64,000 nt of DNA. Origin: Heliobacterium mobile (lineage in GTDB: Bacteria; Bacillota; Desulfitobacteriia; Heliobacteriales; Heliobacteriaceae). The stretch lies in NCBI RefSeq assembly GCF_009720735.1, contig NZ_WNKU01000003.1, forward strand, positions 162,124-226,123, read 5' to 3'. Both the position numbers and the translations under genes were made by a program. The notes below the pieces were generated by a model, which was given only the letters and a program-made list of their open reading frames with translations, searched no databases and had not been told where the DNA came from. Numbering within the stretch: the first letter of the stretch is position 1; every line of letters starts with the position of its first letter. This document shows positions 54,541-64,000 of the stretch, one piece after another.

Positions 54541-54571
54541 AAACCCCTGCTATTGGTTAGCAGGGGTTTTC
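54541..54571 (+). terminator. Terminator of the DUF1659-DUF2922-yvrJ cluster
   Basis: Arms AAACCCCTGCTA and TAGCAGGGGTTT, then TTCTT. Confidence 0.88.
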
Positions 54572-54658
54572 TTGTGCAAAACTACCGATTATATGAGTTG
54601 TAACTTGACCCCATTTTTTTGCTAAAAACATGCGCGCATGCAAAACTCTGTTTTGTAC

Positions 54659-57600
54659 TTACTCCGGTATTCTTATATCTTTCTCTGTAAATTTAATCAT
54701 CGACCCAACGACCGGCATATGAATCCATGCTTCATAGACGGGACGGTCGGTTGCTTTATAAATCGCCTCTGCATAAGTACGAAGTTGAGGTAAGTAACGT
54801 AATCCCCGGAATAGCCAATCGGCCTTCTTACCGGGAAATGTTTTATGATCTACAATCACCCAGCCTTTTGGCGTACGCAACAACAAGTCAATCCATCCTG
54901 ATGTTCTTTGTAACCCTTTGCGCATGTGAATAGGCCATTCCCGATGTCGCTCTAATATGTCTGGGTAATGTTGCGATAGAAAACGCTCGAGTTGGTCAGC
55001 CGCTTGTACCATAGAATCTTCGGAAAGCTCGTACGCTGCGTATCTTTGCCGGATCGCTTGAGCCAGAGCGAGCCTCTCTGCTTTCGTCTTTTGAGGATGA
55101 TCAGTCGCCAGGAATGCATGAACCATTTCGCCGAGGTTCGCCATATCCGGGGTACCCGATAGCGGCAGGCGACGACCGATAGAATGAATTCTAGAACCAT
55201 TTGTCTCAATTTCTGTGTCTACTATGGGCAGTCGAATCCCAGTTTCATCCAAAATCGTTTTCACTTTTTGTCCACTCGGACGAAAACGCGCCGGTACAAA
55301 AGGCATGGGTTCTTCTATTTTTCCCACATAACTAATTTCTGTTGCCACAGTTGGATTCATAGCTTCTTCCGGCGATGCATCGATGGATAGATGTCGAATT
55401 CGGCAAGGGAAGACTTCCCCTCGCACAATAATTTCTCCATCGGCATTGCCTGAATTCGATGTGTCCGGGTCTTCCTCGGCAATACCTAGGTTGGTCATTA
55501 CTTGTTCTCCGGCAGCATCTGTTAATTCTTGTATCCAATGGGCTTTTGTAAAATCGCGGGTCGTGAACACAAGGTAATCGCGGGCACGCGTCATGCCTAC
55601 ATACATCAATCTTTGATTTTCGTCTAGAAGCGACTGCCTTTTCTGTTTCAGTTCAGATGCATTTTCTACATAGCCATCTAAGCCAACGTCCTTCGCTTGC
55701 TTTCCATATGGCCACGGCCAGAAATAGAGACGACGTCCATCCAGAGGGGCGTCCACATGAAAGGGTGTCGTACTCACGGCTGTTACTTGATTAAATACAG
55801 GGGGCAGCGCTTGCTTCTCGGAAGATTTGTTCAATGAATTCAAAATCACGAAGGGCCACTCTAACCCTTTGGCCTTATGATAGGTCAACACACGAACAGC
55901 CTTATCATCGATTGATTCACCCAATCGGTTCAATTCTTTGTTGTTTTCCACTTCACGAAGATACAAAAGAAATCCTGTTGTCGTTGCCGCCGTTCCATTC
56001 GTGGCTGAAACTTCCTCATAATATACGGCTATCGAACGGAGTGCATCGAGGTTCGCTAATCGTTGATCCCCTTGCCCCCACTGTAATGACACTTCGTCCA
56101 CTTTCGCAGTGACGAGCGCTAAGTCTAACACTTCGGATGGGCTCATTTGAATTATCTTTGCACGTGCCCGATCCAACTCTTTAATCATTGGTTCATCTCC
56201 AAAGATCTCAACTGGTTTCTCCGCTTGAAGCCACGGCGACAACCAACGCCCTTCTCCTAACTTCTCGGAAGAAAAGTGAACGATTTCGGCCATAGCCAAG
56301 GTATCATTCTTGTCAACTAAATAGCGCATTGACGCAACAGCGTACACGACTTCCGGAGCGGTCAATAAACCACTCTCTCCCACAGTAGCTGAAACTCCGA
56401 TTCTGGATAAGGCCTCTGCGACTTCCAAGCACTCATCATTCGCTCTACAGAGAATGGCTATATCTCCTGGTTTTAGGGGACGAACTTGGCGGGAAGTTTT
56501 ATCTACGATCAAGTATTGTTCTGTTTGACTCAATAGGCTTTTCATACCTACAGCCAAAGATGCCGCATCTGTTTCTTTGTTTTTAGAATTTGGATACGAC
56601 CACATCTCCAGGGCTACCGCTTGTTCGCGCTTGTCCTTCCGTTTGGGCGCTAGTTTAATCTTTTCAGGCGCCATCCCTTTCGCTTGAAAAACAGGAACAA
56701 AGATCGCATTTACGAATGTGACCAGCGACTCGCGCGAACGGTAGGAATCGTCTAACACTTCAATTGCTAAGTCTGTAATACTGTCCATAGCCGTTTTCAT
56801 CAGTTCCGGATCGGTTCCTCGAAAACCATAAATGGCCTGCTTTACATCTCCTACCCAAGTCGCTCTCTCTGCGATTTCACGAAGCCGCATATTCAGTGCG
56901 ATTTGCAGCGGGCTGGAGTCTTGAAATTCATCGACGAAGACTTCCGAAATCCTGTCTTTTAACAGCTCCAGGTTTTGTTCATTCTTCAAAAGCTGAAGTG
57001 CCAGAGACTCTTGATCGGTAAAGTCAATCAATCCGCCTTTGCCTTTTTCGCTCGCATATGTATCCATCGCCTCTGCGGCACAATGAAATACCGCAAACAT
57101 GGCCGCTTTCATATCTTGATGCAGTCTGAGATGGCGAGCATGTTTGCAAGCAGCTATAAGAATCGGTGATACGGCGTCCCGACTTTTTGCGCCCGGTTTT
57201 AATTTACTTAACTTGGCCCATTGCTGCCAAGATAACGATTCATGGCGGTCCCATTCCTTCAGCGCCATATCGATATCGGCGATGACTTGGGCGGTCGCCT
57301 TCGTCGTATCTCCGCCGGGAAGCTGTGATCGGGCTACTACCAAGGCCGCTCTCAAGTCTTCATCCAACAACTCCGAATTTGGCAGGGCCTCCGGTAACCA
57401 AGCCCTCATCTGATTCCAAGAATACTCCGCACAGGCTTTCACATCTGTGGAATTCATTCCATTTTGACGGGCAAGTTCTAGAGTTCTTAGGACACTTTCG
57501 CGCCAATCCTCTTGACCGAGACGATGAAAGACTTGCCTGTATCCACGATAGTATTTATCGATGACTTCCGCGGCCACCTGATTAAACAACGCCGCCGCTT

Positions 57601-57916
57601 CTGTTTCCGCCAATACTTTTTGCACTGGCGATAAACCCATTTCTAAGGCAAACTCACGCAAAAGCCGGCCGAAAACACTGTTCATCGTACCCACATAGCC
57701 ATCGAGAATCTGTGCCGCAGCCATGTTATCTCCCGATTCTAGGAGTTTGAGGCGAACCCTTTCAATCAGTTCATCGGCCGCCTTCGTGGTAAAGGTCGTC
57801 GCCATAATATTTTCAGGACCTACACCCCGCTTGATCGCCTGCAATATCTCATCTGACAAACGGGAGGTCTTGCCCGCTCCGGCTCCGGCACTTACGATTT
57901 TTAAGGTTCCGCTCAT
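54659..57916 (-). CDS. AddA-like UvrD helicase-nuclease
   Basis: ATP-dependent DNA helicase with C-terminal nuclease domain, for double-strand end processing. 1,085 aa from ATG 57916 (GGAGGGTGAGCCA upstream, overlapping the partner's stop as ATGA). Seen: Walker A VSAGAGAGKTSRLSD, TTFTTKAADELIERV, Walker B EVFVDEFQDSSPLQ, GDVKQAIYGFRGTDP, DDSYRS, VLTYHKAKGLEWPFVIL, YVGMTRARDYLVF, and a RecB-type nuclease motif WVIVDHKTFPG. Somewhat shorter than classical AddA (about 1,230). It could be AddA of this lineage or a defence-type relative. Confidence 0.85.
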   Translation of the reverse strand: MSGTLKIVSAGAGAGKTSRLSDEILQAIKRGVGPENIMATTFTTKAADELIERVRLKLLESGDNMAAAQILDGYVGTMNSVFGRLLREFALEMGLSPVQKVLAETEAAALFNQVAAEVIDKYYRGYRQVFHRLGQEDWRESVLRTLELARQNGMNSTDVKACAEYSWNQMRAWLPEALPNSELLDEDLRAALVVARSQLPGGDTTKATAQVIADIDMALKEWDRHESLSWQQWAKLSKLKPGAKSRDAVSPILIAACKHARHLRLHQDMKAAMFAVFHCAAEAMDTYASEKGKGGLIDFTDQESLALQLLKNEQNLELLKDRISEVFVDEFQDSSPLQIALNMRLREIAERATWVGDVKQAIYGFRGTDPELMKTAMDSITDLAIEVLDDSYRSRESLVTFVNAIFVPVFQAKGMAPEKIKLAPKRKDKREQAVALEMWSYPNSKNKETDAASLAVGMKSLLSQTEQYLIVDKTSRQVRPLKPGDIAILCRANDECLEVAEALSRIGVSATVGESGLLTAPEVVYAVASMRYLVDKNDTLAMAEIVHFSSEKLGEGRWLSPWLQAEKPVEIFGDEPMIKELDRARAKIIQMSPSEVLDLALVTAKVDEVSLQWGQGDQRLANLDALRSIAVYYEEVSATNGTAATTTGFLLYLREVENNKELNRLGESIDDKAVRVLTYHKAKGLEWPFVILNSLNKSSEKQALPPVFNQVTAVSTTPFHVDAPLDGRRLYFWPWPYGKQAKDVGLDGYVENASELKQKRQSLLDENQRLMYVGMTRARDYLVFTTRDFTKAHWIQELTDAAGEQVMTNLGIAEEDPDTSNSGNADGEIIVRGEVFPCRIRHLSIDASPEEAMNPTVATEISYVGKIEEPMPFVPARFRPSGQKVKTILDETGIRLPIVDTEIETNGSRIHSIGRRLPLSGTPDMANLGEMVHAFLATDHPQKTKAERLALAQAIRQRYAAYELSEDSMVQAADQLERFLSQHYPDILERHREWPIHMRKGLQRTSGWIDLLLRTPKGWVIVDHKTFPGKKADWLFRGLRYLPQLRTYAEAIYKATDRPVYEAWIHMPVVGSMIKFTEKDIRIPE

Positions 57917-60624
57917 TGGCTCACCCTCCCAGCACCACAAAGATGTTGATAGTCGCAAAATGTACATAGCGGTTCGATTAAAGGTGTAAACGGGTCGGCA
58001 TCTTCGACATGCATCGGAATACCGGGAGCCATCACAATGCCATGAAAGAGGTACGTCCAAACATCGTCCAGCGATGCTCGCAAACGGTTCATCTGTTCCA
58101 GCGGTGATGGCCCAACGACATGATGAACGGACGGAATATCGCCATGGGGCAGCGCAAAAAATTCACCACTGCTTAGCATGAAATAAGCTACCGGTAGTTC
58201 TTCCATCTCATGATCCGACAAAAGCCAATGGTAAAGCGCCAATTGAACGGATATCTTTTCTAACTTTGCTTTATATCGTCTCGGACGGCTTGACCATTTC
58301 GCATCAATGAGGATCTTTTTACCGGCCGCTGTTTCTCCAACCAGATCCAGCGTGCCTTCAAGCTCGACGCCTTCACTCCACGTTCTTTGTAAACTCAATT
58401 CGGTATGCTGGATTTGAATACCGACGTGATGTAACAAGATGAAAAACTGCTTCAATGACTTTTGCAATTTAAGTCGTATTTCGTTTCTTTTAATTCCGTT
58501 TTGCAACTCTAACAGAGGCGCGGCCAACAAAGGCGACCATTCATCAAACAACTCGCCCGTACGTCCTTCTATTTCGATCGCTTTGCCACACCTTTTTTCC
58601 TCTATCAATGTCTCCAATATTTTATGACCTAGATTTCCCAGCATACGCGACTCATTGGGTAAAGAGAGTGCACTTGCGGGCTTCACATTGGCTGCATAAC
58701 GGAGCACCCATGTTAGGGGGCACGCAACTAAGGATTCAAAACTGGTTGCCGATTCCACTGCTCGCGGGCCTATCATATTGGCCGGAATCTCCCACTTTCT
58801 CATCGGAGCCGGAATATTCCGCGGTTCTAATGAGACTCGTTCAAAGACTTTTTGATGAAGAGAAAAACTTGGCTTTTTACGCAGTTCCGATGCATTCACG
58901 GTAATAGAGCTCACCAGATGATTTTCCCTGGCAAGGGCGTGCCGAATCTCATCCCAGAATGGGTGAGTCGGCATTTCTTTGCCTTTCACTTTTACCGGAG
59001 CAAACAGGATCAACCTCCGATTCGCGAATCGGGCAGCCTGTTGCCAAGAGGCAGCTTCCCGTTTTCGTTGAACATGCTCATCGCTCAGGAAAAGACCATG
59101 CTGACGCAGCCACGAACGCTCTTTCGATGTCCACGTTCTGACGCTTGGCCCAGACATGGTCCGATGAAAACCCCACCAAAGAATCGTATCGGCTTTGCCC
59201 CAAATTTGCCCGGGATGCTGAACCACTTGCCATTTCGAAGCTTCTTGAATATAGTTCGACAGCTCGGCACCTTCACCAATGACGGATTCTAAGATTCGCC
59301 CCACTTGCAACCGAGATACCGTACTTTCGCCAAGTGTCGTTACCCCTTCGATGACTTCTTGTACATACTTCATGACGTAGCCATACAGGGGGTCATCGGC
59401 AATACGGAGCTCATTCGCTGCCCATCGACTGACTTTTTGACAAATACTTATTAACTTCTCGAACGGTATCCCATCGTTGCTGTCGTAATAATCATGGTTC
59501 ACCCACAAGTCAAGCTGATCATTCAGATCTTTTCGCCGTTTTCGGATTGTCGATTCGTCTAGTCCCTCTGATGCCCATTGTTCCTCATAGGCTTGTTTAC
59601 CTTCCTCGATGGCTTGGAGCCATTGGGGACCGCCAATACCGGGCGCATCAGCTAACACTTTTGCTAATCGATATCGAATGCGCCAAGGGACTGGGGACGT
59701 GGGAATCGTCAATAATTCCATCATTCTCTCAATCCGCAGCGGCTTCCAATAGGTATCGATAGTCAGTGGCAAGACCTGAAGAACGGCTCGCCATTTGGAT
59801 GAGACATCTACGCCAAGAGCCGGAAGGCCCCGACGGTGAAAAAACTCATCCAGGAATAAAGAGCCTTCCCCTTTGATTAACACTGTATCTTCTGAACCAT
59901 TTTCCCACAGCCAGCTGATCAAAAAGTCCGCAGCATCCCATTCTTGTTCGGAACGGATGAGGAGCAGGCTTCCATCTCCACAAGCCTGTCCTGTAGACAA
60001 CTCTCCGGACATAATCTTTTGAAGAAGCGATAAGTCTGACATTGGCTTTTGTTGTTCATCTTTTCCCAAACGAACAGATTCCTTCACGACGGGTACACCA
60101 AGACGTTTGATTGCGTCTATCAAATGAACAGCCCAGGGATCCCACAACGTCTCATCTTCATCCACAATCGCAATCCTGTCTATATGTAACGGAACCCGCT
60201 TTTGTAACTCTGCGAGTAATGCCCGCACTCTGTCGGGAAATCCCCGTTTGCCTTTGGGATTGGAACGTTCCAATTGGGCCAGCGTATCTATCCACAGGCT
60301 TCCACCTACATAAACTTCAGGATCCCAACCCGCCAACACTAGCTCATCACGGCGCCGTAATAATTCTTTTGCCGTATTCCATGAGTCGATCCCGAAAGAT
60401 TTCGAATAGGGCATGTTTCCTGAATCATGATGCCGAATCAACTCTTGCCAATCTGCAATTCTTAGATTTTGTGACGTTTCAGGTGAAGTCAGCCCTAACT
60501 GCGTTTCTAGTATTCCGATCAAGCCATGAAAACCGGTCACGACTGTACCTGCTGACGCCTCTTTTTCTCCCAGTGCATCAGGATAGGTGACAGAATCTAG
60601 CCAATAACCGAGAATTATGTTCAA
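57913..60624 (-). CDS. AddB-like PD-(D/E)XK nuclease
   Basis: Partner of the helicase. 903 aa, shorter than AddB (about 1,160). Seen: no Walker A at the N-terminus (AddB of Bacillus keeps one), an inactivated-helicase-like body, a C-terminal nuclease core with LEGTLDLVG and ILIDAKWSS, and cysteines SLVACPLTWVLR plus CTFCDYQHLC (C-x2-C-x5-C), the iron-sulfur pattern of AddB. ATG start with GGAGGAGGA-like bases upstream. Same operon as the helicase gene; ends 460 bases from the CRISPR array. Confidence 0.78.
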   Translation of the reverse strand: MNIILGYWLDSVTYPDALGEKEASAGTVVTGFHGLIGILETQLGLTSPETSQNLRIADWQELIRHHDSGNMPYSKSFGIDSWNTAKELLRRRDELVLAGWDPEVYVGGSLWIDTLAQLERSNPKGKRGFPDRVRALLAELQKRVPLHIDRIAIVDEDETLWDPWAVHLIDAIKRLGVPVVKESVRLGKDEQQKPMSDLSLLQKIMSGELSTGQACGDGSLLLIRSEQEWDAADFLISWLWENGSEDTVLIKGEGSLFLDEFFHRRGLPALGVDVSSKWRAVLQVLPLTIDTYWKPLRIERMMELLTIPTSPVPWRIRYRLAKVLADAPGIGGPQWLQAIEEGKQAYEEQWASEGLDESTIRKRRKDLNDQLDLWVNHDYYDSNDGIPFEKLISICQKVSRWAANELRIADDPLYGYVMKYVQEVIEGVTTLGESTVSRLQVGRILESVIGEGAELSNYIQEASKWQVVQHPGQIWGKADTILWWGFHRTMSGPSVRTWTSKERSWLRQHGLFLSDEHVQRKREAASWQQAARFANRRLILFAPVKVKGKEMPTHPFWDEIRHALARENHLVSSITVNASELRKKPSFSLHQKVFERVSLEPRNIPAPMRKWEIPANMIGPRAVESATSFESLVACPLTWVLRYAANVKPASALSLPNESRMLGNLGHKILETLIEEKRCGKAIEIEGRTGELFDEWSPLLAAPLLELQNGIKRNEIRLKLQKSLKQFFILLHHVGIQIQHTELSLQRTWSEGVELEGTLDLVGETAAGKKILIDAKWSSRPRRYKAKLEKISVQLALYHWLLSDHEMEELPVAYFMLSSGEFFALPHGDIPSVHHVVGPSPLEQMNRLRASLDDVWTYLFHGIVMAPGIPMHVEDADPFTPLIEPLCTFCDYQHLCGAGRVSQ

Positions 60625-61085
60625 CGCAGTGTCCTCCTCCTTCTTCTTTTTTGCTACGACAGTCCTTTGTCAAAAAAACATGTCGGCTTTTCAAATCAGG
60701 TGGGATACTTGTTCGAAAGTTTTGGAGACTTGTTCCTCAAACAACTTTTTCCGAAAGCAAAAGAAAACTTACCATTATTTCTTTAACCTAAGTATTTCCC
60801 CTCCTTGAATTCCATTAATCCCCATGTTAATACAGTGAATCTTTTTCCGATATCAATACTTTTCATTCGTGCTTGTGATGTCCGCTTTGGCTAAAAGGCA
60901 TTTATCTCAGATATCATCGGTTTGATTTATCATGCTACGTAGAAATCCTTTAAAAAGCGAAAGAGGTCTTGCGCAAAGGCAACACCTCCTCATGATTTCG
61001 TAGTCATAATAACATTTTACTAAAACACACTTCATGGCTAAGGCACACTCTCGTGATCGAAGAAAGCAAAATGGAACACTTTTTT
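60625..61085. other. Gap between the nuclease gene and the CRISPR array
   Basis: About 460 AT-rich bases. One notable hairpin: GAGGT-C-TTGC / GCAA-C-ACCTC at 60963-60988. No cas gene. I searched for a tracr-type anti-repeat and found only short matches (TTTCATT and GATG around 60861-60880), too little to call. Confidence 0.5.
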
Positions 61086-63893
61086 ACGTGATATCCCTAG
61101 CTTTCATTAAGGCGATGCGACGTGGCTGAAATCACCGGACGTACCCAACGTGTCGTGGTGTCACATTCCTAGCTTTCATTAAGGCGATGCGACCACCACA
61201 TCGAGGCTGTCCTGCAAATCGTCCCCCAAGTGTCACATTCCTAGCTTTTATTAAGGCGATGCGACATCAAACTGGCACCAACTCGCCAAAGAAATCGCGT
61301 GTCACATTCCTAGCTTTCATTAAGGCGATGCGACATGACCGACCTTACGATGATGCACACATCCATCTTCGTGTCACATTCCTAGCTTTCATTAAGGCGA
61401 TGCGACTTTTGTTTTCCCCGGTCCCGGTGTATTGAATCGTGTGTCACATTCCTAGCTTTCATTAAGGCGATGCGACGCCGCACCGTTGATTTTGGTGTTT
61501 TCTCGTTGACAGGTGTCACATTCCTAGCTTTCATTAAGGCGATGCGACATTATTCATGGAGTGTTAATCCATGAATAACCCAGGTGTCACATTCCTAGCT
61601 TTCATTAAGGCGATGCGACCCGAGAAGTCATGAGCATATCCGTATTTTGAGTCGGGTGTCACATTCCTAGCTTTCATTAAGGCGATGCGACGTCGCTTCC
61701 TTGACACATTCCCATCTCACCTCCCCGGTGTCACATTCCTAGCTTTCATTAAGGCGATGCGACGGGAATCAAAAGAATCTCAAGTTTGGGTTCTTCTCGT
61801 GTCACATTCCTAGCTTTATTAAGGCGATGCGACTACCACTTATGAAGCTCATTTGACGGGAACCTTTAGTGTCACATTCCTAGCTTTCATTAAGGCGATG
61901 CGACGAAAAAGGCTCTAAGCCACGCCCGATGAGCCGAAATGTGTCACATTCCTAGCTTTCATTAAGGCGATGCGACCCACACACCCGCACTCGCCAGCAT
62001 CTTCACATCGCGTGTCACATTCCTAGCTTTCATTAAGGCGATGCGACCAGGACTTGGCTGATCGTGTTGGTCTCTCGGACGCAGTGTCACATTCCTAGCT
62101 TTCATTAAGGCGATGCGACTAACGCCCCCGCACTCTTAAAGCCGGACGAGGCCGCGTGTCACATTCCTAGCTTTCATTAAGGCGATGCGACCTCTCAGAG
62201 GGAAGCCTTTTTTGTTGCAGCCGTGGGTGTCACATTCCTAGCTTTCATTAAGGCGATGCGACAATACCGTCGCTTTAATTGTTCTAGCCGTCAAATCGTG
62301 TCACATTCCTAGCTTTCATTAAGGCGATGCGACATTGACGGTGACGGCAAGGCGATTCGTGAAATACTGGTGTCACATTCCTAGCTTTCATTAAGGCGAT
62401 GCGACCGTACTTCCGGGATCACAATCATTCCAGCCCTGGGTGTCACATTCCTAGCTTTCATTAAGGCGATGCGACTTTCGGTCTGCGTGGTTTTCTCGGT
62501 GCTGCGTGGCGTGTCACATTCCTAGCTTTCATTAAGGCGATGCGACGTTATGGCATATCGAGATGAAAATCCTTCAGCGAGTGTCACATTCCTAGCTTTC
62601 ATTAAGGCGATGCGACACGAGAACAGATACCATCTACGACCTATCACTGGCTGTGTCACATTCCTAGCTTTCATTAAGGCGATGCGACAAGGTATACCGA
62701 TACAAATACCAGCTTCCTTCAAGTGTCACATTCCTAGCTTTCATTAAGGCGATGCGACGTCGTATTGCCGCGGCGAAACGAGCGATAGAAAAGGTGTCAC
62801 ATTCCTAGCTTTCATTAAGGCGATGCGACGATGCCGGGGGCACCGGGCGCAGCTTCCATGCTGAGTGTCACATTCCTAGCTTTCATTAAGGCGATGCGAC
62901 GACACCCTTTCAAGGTCTGCGGAATACCCGGCGCGGCAGTGTCACATTCCTAGCTTTCATTAAGGCGATGCGACCGGATTATGGGCACAGTTACGACAAG
63001 CTCCGGGAGTGTCACATTCCTAGCTTTCATTAAGGCGATGCGACCACAAGGGCATTGTCTGCCGATAACAATCCTTCTGTGTCACATTCCTAGCTTTCAT
63101 TAAGGCGATGCGACTCAATCCTGTTTCTTTGTTGGATTGTGGCAGTCTAGTGTCACATTCGTAGCTTTCATTAAGGCGATGCGACATCGACGAGTTTGCC
63201 GAGGTGCAAACCCAATGCGGGTGTCACATTCGTAGCTTTCATTAAGGCGATGCGACAACGAGGCAGAAAGCAACGCCAATGCTTATGCCGAGTGTCACAT
63301 TCGTAGCTTTCATTAAGGCGATGCGACAGGGGGACAAGGGTGATACCGGAGCCGTTGGCCCAGTGTCACATTCGTAGCTTTCATTAAGGCGATGCGACAG
63401 TTGTATCTGAACCAGGTACTGACCCGCTGACGAGTGTCACATTCGTAGCTTTCATTAAGGCGATGCGACATTTTTTTATCTATCTCGTCATCCTCGAAAG
63501 CATGTGTCACATTCGTAGCTTTCATTAAGGCGATGCGACATCGAAGACTTTTACTCCATTAATACACAATTCAGTGTCACATTCGTAGCTTTCATTAAGG
63601 CGATGCGACGTCGCCGTCTTCGCCGGGTTGGATGGAATTCATTGGGTGTCACATTCGTAGCTTTCATTAAGGCGATGCGACGACACCATCCTCGCCCTAT
63701 TTGATGAATTCAGCCAGTGTCACATTCGTAGCTTTCATTAAGGCGATGCGACATCATCCTCGAAAAATGGATGACCAAATCAGATATGTGTCACATTCGT
63801 AGCTTTCATTAAGGCGATGCGACCTCTCCCCAGCGTGAGGCTTGCCGTTGGACTACCGTGTCACATTCGTAGCTTTCATTAAGGCGATGCGAC
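61086..63893 (-). CRISPR. CRISPR array, 40 repeats and 39 spacers
   Basis: 36-bp repeat starting GTGTCACATTCCTAGC and ending AAGGCGATGCGAC on the plus strand; spacers 33-38 bp, mostly 34-36. The first repeat (61086-61121) is decayed in its first 11 bases; one repeat (61230) has a C-to-T change and one (61799-61833) lacks a base. The last 11 repeats (from 63150) carry CGTAGC instead of CCTAGC. Decay at the left and a variant fixed at the right put the leader on the right, so transcription is probably on the minus strand, with repeats reading GTCGCATCGCC...GTGACAC. That start and end resemble Cas12b-type (V-B) repeats, but no cas gene is present to confirm a type. Confidence 0.97.
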
Positions 63894-63987
63894 AAAGAAG
63901 ACCAGGAACTTATAATAATCTGACCGAGGGTAAGAAGAGTATAGTTTATAAATCCGTGGTGGCAGAATCATTAAAAATAAAATAAGC
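63894..63987 (-). promoter_or_regulatory. Probable CRISPR leader (partial)
   Basis: AT-rich, non-repetitive sequence at the variant-repeat end of the array; minus-strand TATACT at 63938-63943 could be a -10 box but no matching -35 is clear. Truncated by the window end. Confidence 0.5.
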
Positions 63988-64000
63988 GGGGGGGGGGGGG
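63988..64000. other. Terminal poly-G run
   Basis: Thirteen consecutive G at the very end of the window, most likely a sequencing or assembly artefact at a contig end. Confidence 0.7.

Noticed and set aside
54659..60624. Helicase-nuclease pair as CRISPR cas genes (Cas4/Cas3)
   Set aside because: Motifs and size fit UvrD-type AddA and iron-sulfur AddB better; no Cas1, Cas2 or effector nearby.
60841..60880. Possible tracrRNA anti-repeat near the array
   Set aside because: Only two short blocks match the repeat (TTTCATT and GATG) with unequal spacing; not enough pairing for a tracrRNA.
61187..61435. Apparent ORFs running through the CRISPR array
   Set aside because: Frames are repeats translated (VTFLAFIKAMR periodically) and have no independent start signals.

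Overview
The window reads as one end of a contig from a moderately GC-rich, spore-forming, probably anaerobic Bacillota of the class Clostridia. Evidence: a cdaA-cdaR-glmM cluster, T-box control of an ilv-leu operon, rubredoxin, a YpdA-like reductase, cotJ spore-coat genes, DUF1659/DUF2922/YvrJ small genes, and a tmRNA whose tag reads AEDNYALAA. The tag and the ilv-leu layout suggest a heliobacterium or close relative; this is inference. The last 13 bases are a poly-G run, which looks like a contig-end artefact.

Layout. 1-5.4 kb (minus): c-di-AMP cyclase, its regulator, an FAD enzyme and glmM. 5.5-5.9 kb: a small membrane protein. 6.1-18.1 kb (minus): a branched-chain amino acid operon (ilvD, ilvN, ilvC, ilvB, leuA, leuC, leuD, leuB, cimA) behind a T-box leader with a clear promoter. 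18.6-19.5 kb (plus): a gene-free, GGTT-rich stretch of about 0.9 kb with its own promoter, terminator and a closing 5'/3' helix, probably an undescribed large structured RNA. 19.6-31.6 kb: rubredoxin, YpdA-like reductase, EAL protein, MotAB, a CoA-transferase, a TetR-controlled ABC efflux operon, a MazG-like enzyme and a PAS-HD protein. 31.8-39.1 kb: tRNA-Thr, a penicillin-binding-protein-like hydrolase, lipoproteins and a MarR-MFS pair with matched operators.

39.2-45.6 kb is the most striking region. After tmRNA comes a cotJABC operon in which cotJC is split by a 4,631-bp element. The element carries a large serine recombinase, a 78-residue overlapping ORF, and a complete signal-generating agr module (agrB, a 40-residue agrD, agrC) with no response regulator. 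Both boundaries share the 13-bp core GGCGGTCCCGACT. Joining the two ends on paper gives a 52-bp attP with 21-bp arms matching at 19 positions, and rejoins the cotJC frame exactly. This is the architecture of a sporulation-gene intervening element (like skin), here carrying a quorum-sensing cassette. cotJC breaks a second time about 27 codons further on.

45.8-54.5 kb is AT-richer accessory DNA: a DUF218 protein, stalk-domain and TPR secreted proteins, lipoproteins, orphan small genes and the DUF1659-DUF2922-YvrJ trio. 54.6-60.6 kb (minus) holds an AddAB-like helicase-nuclease pair. 61.1-63.9 kb is a CRISPR array of 40 repeats and 39 spacers with no cas gene in view. A repeat variant fixed in the 11 right-hand repeats and a decayed left-terminal repeat place the leader at the right, at the contig end.
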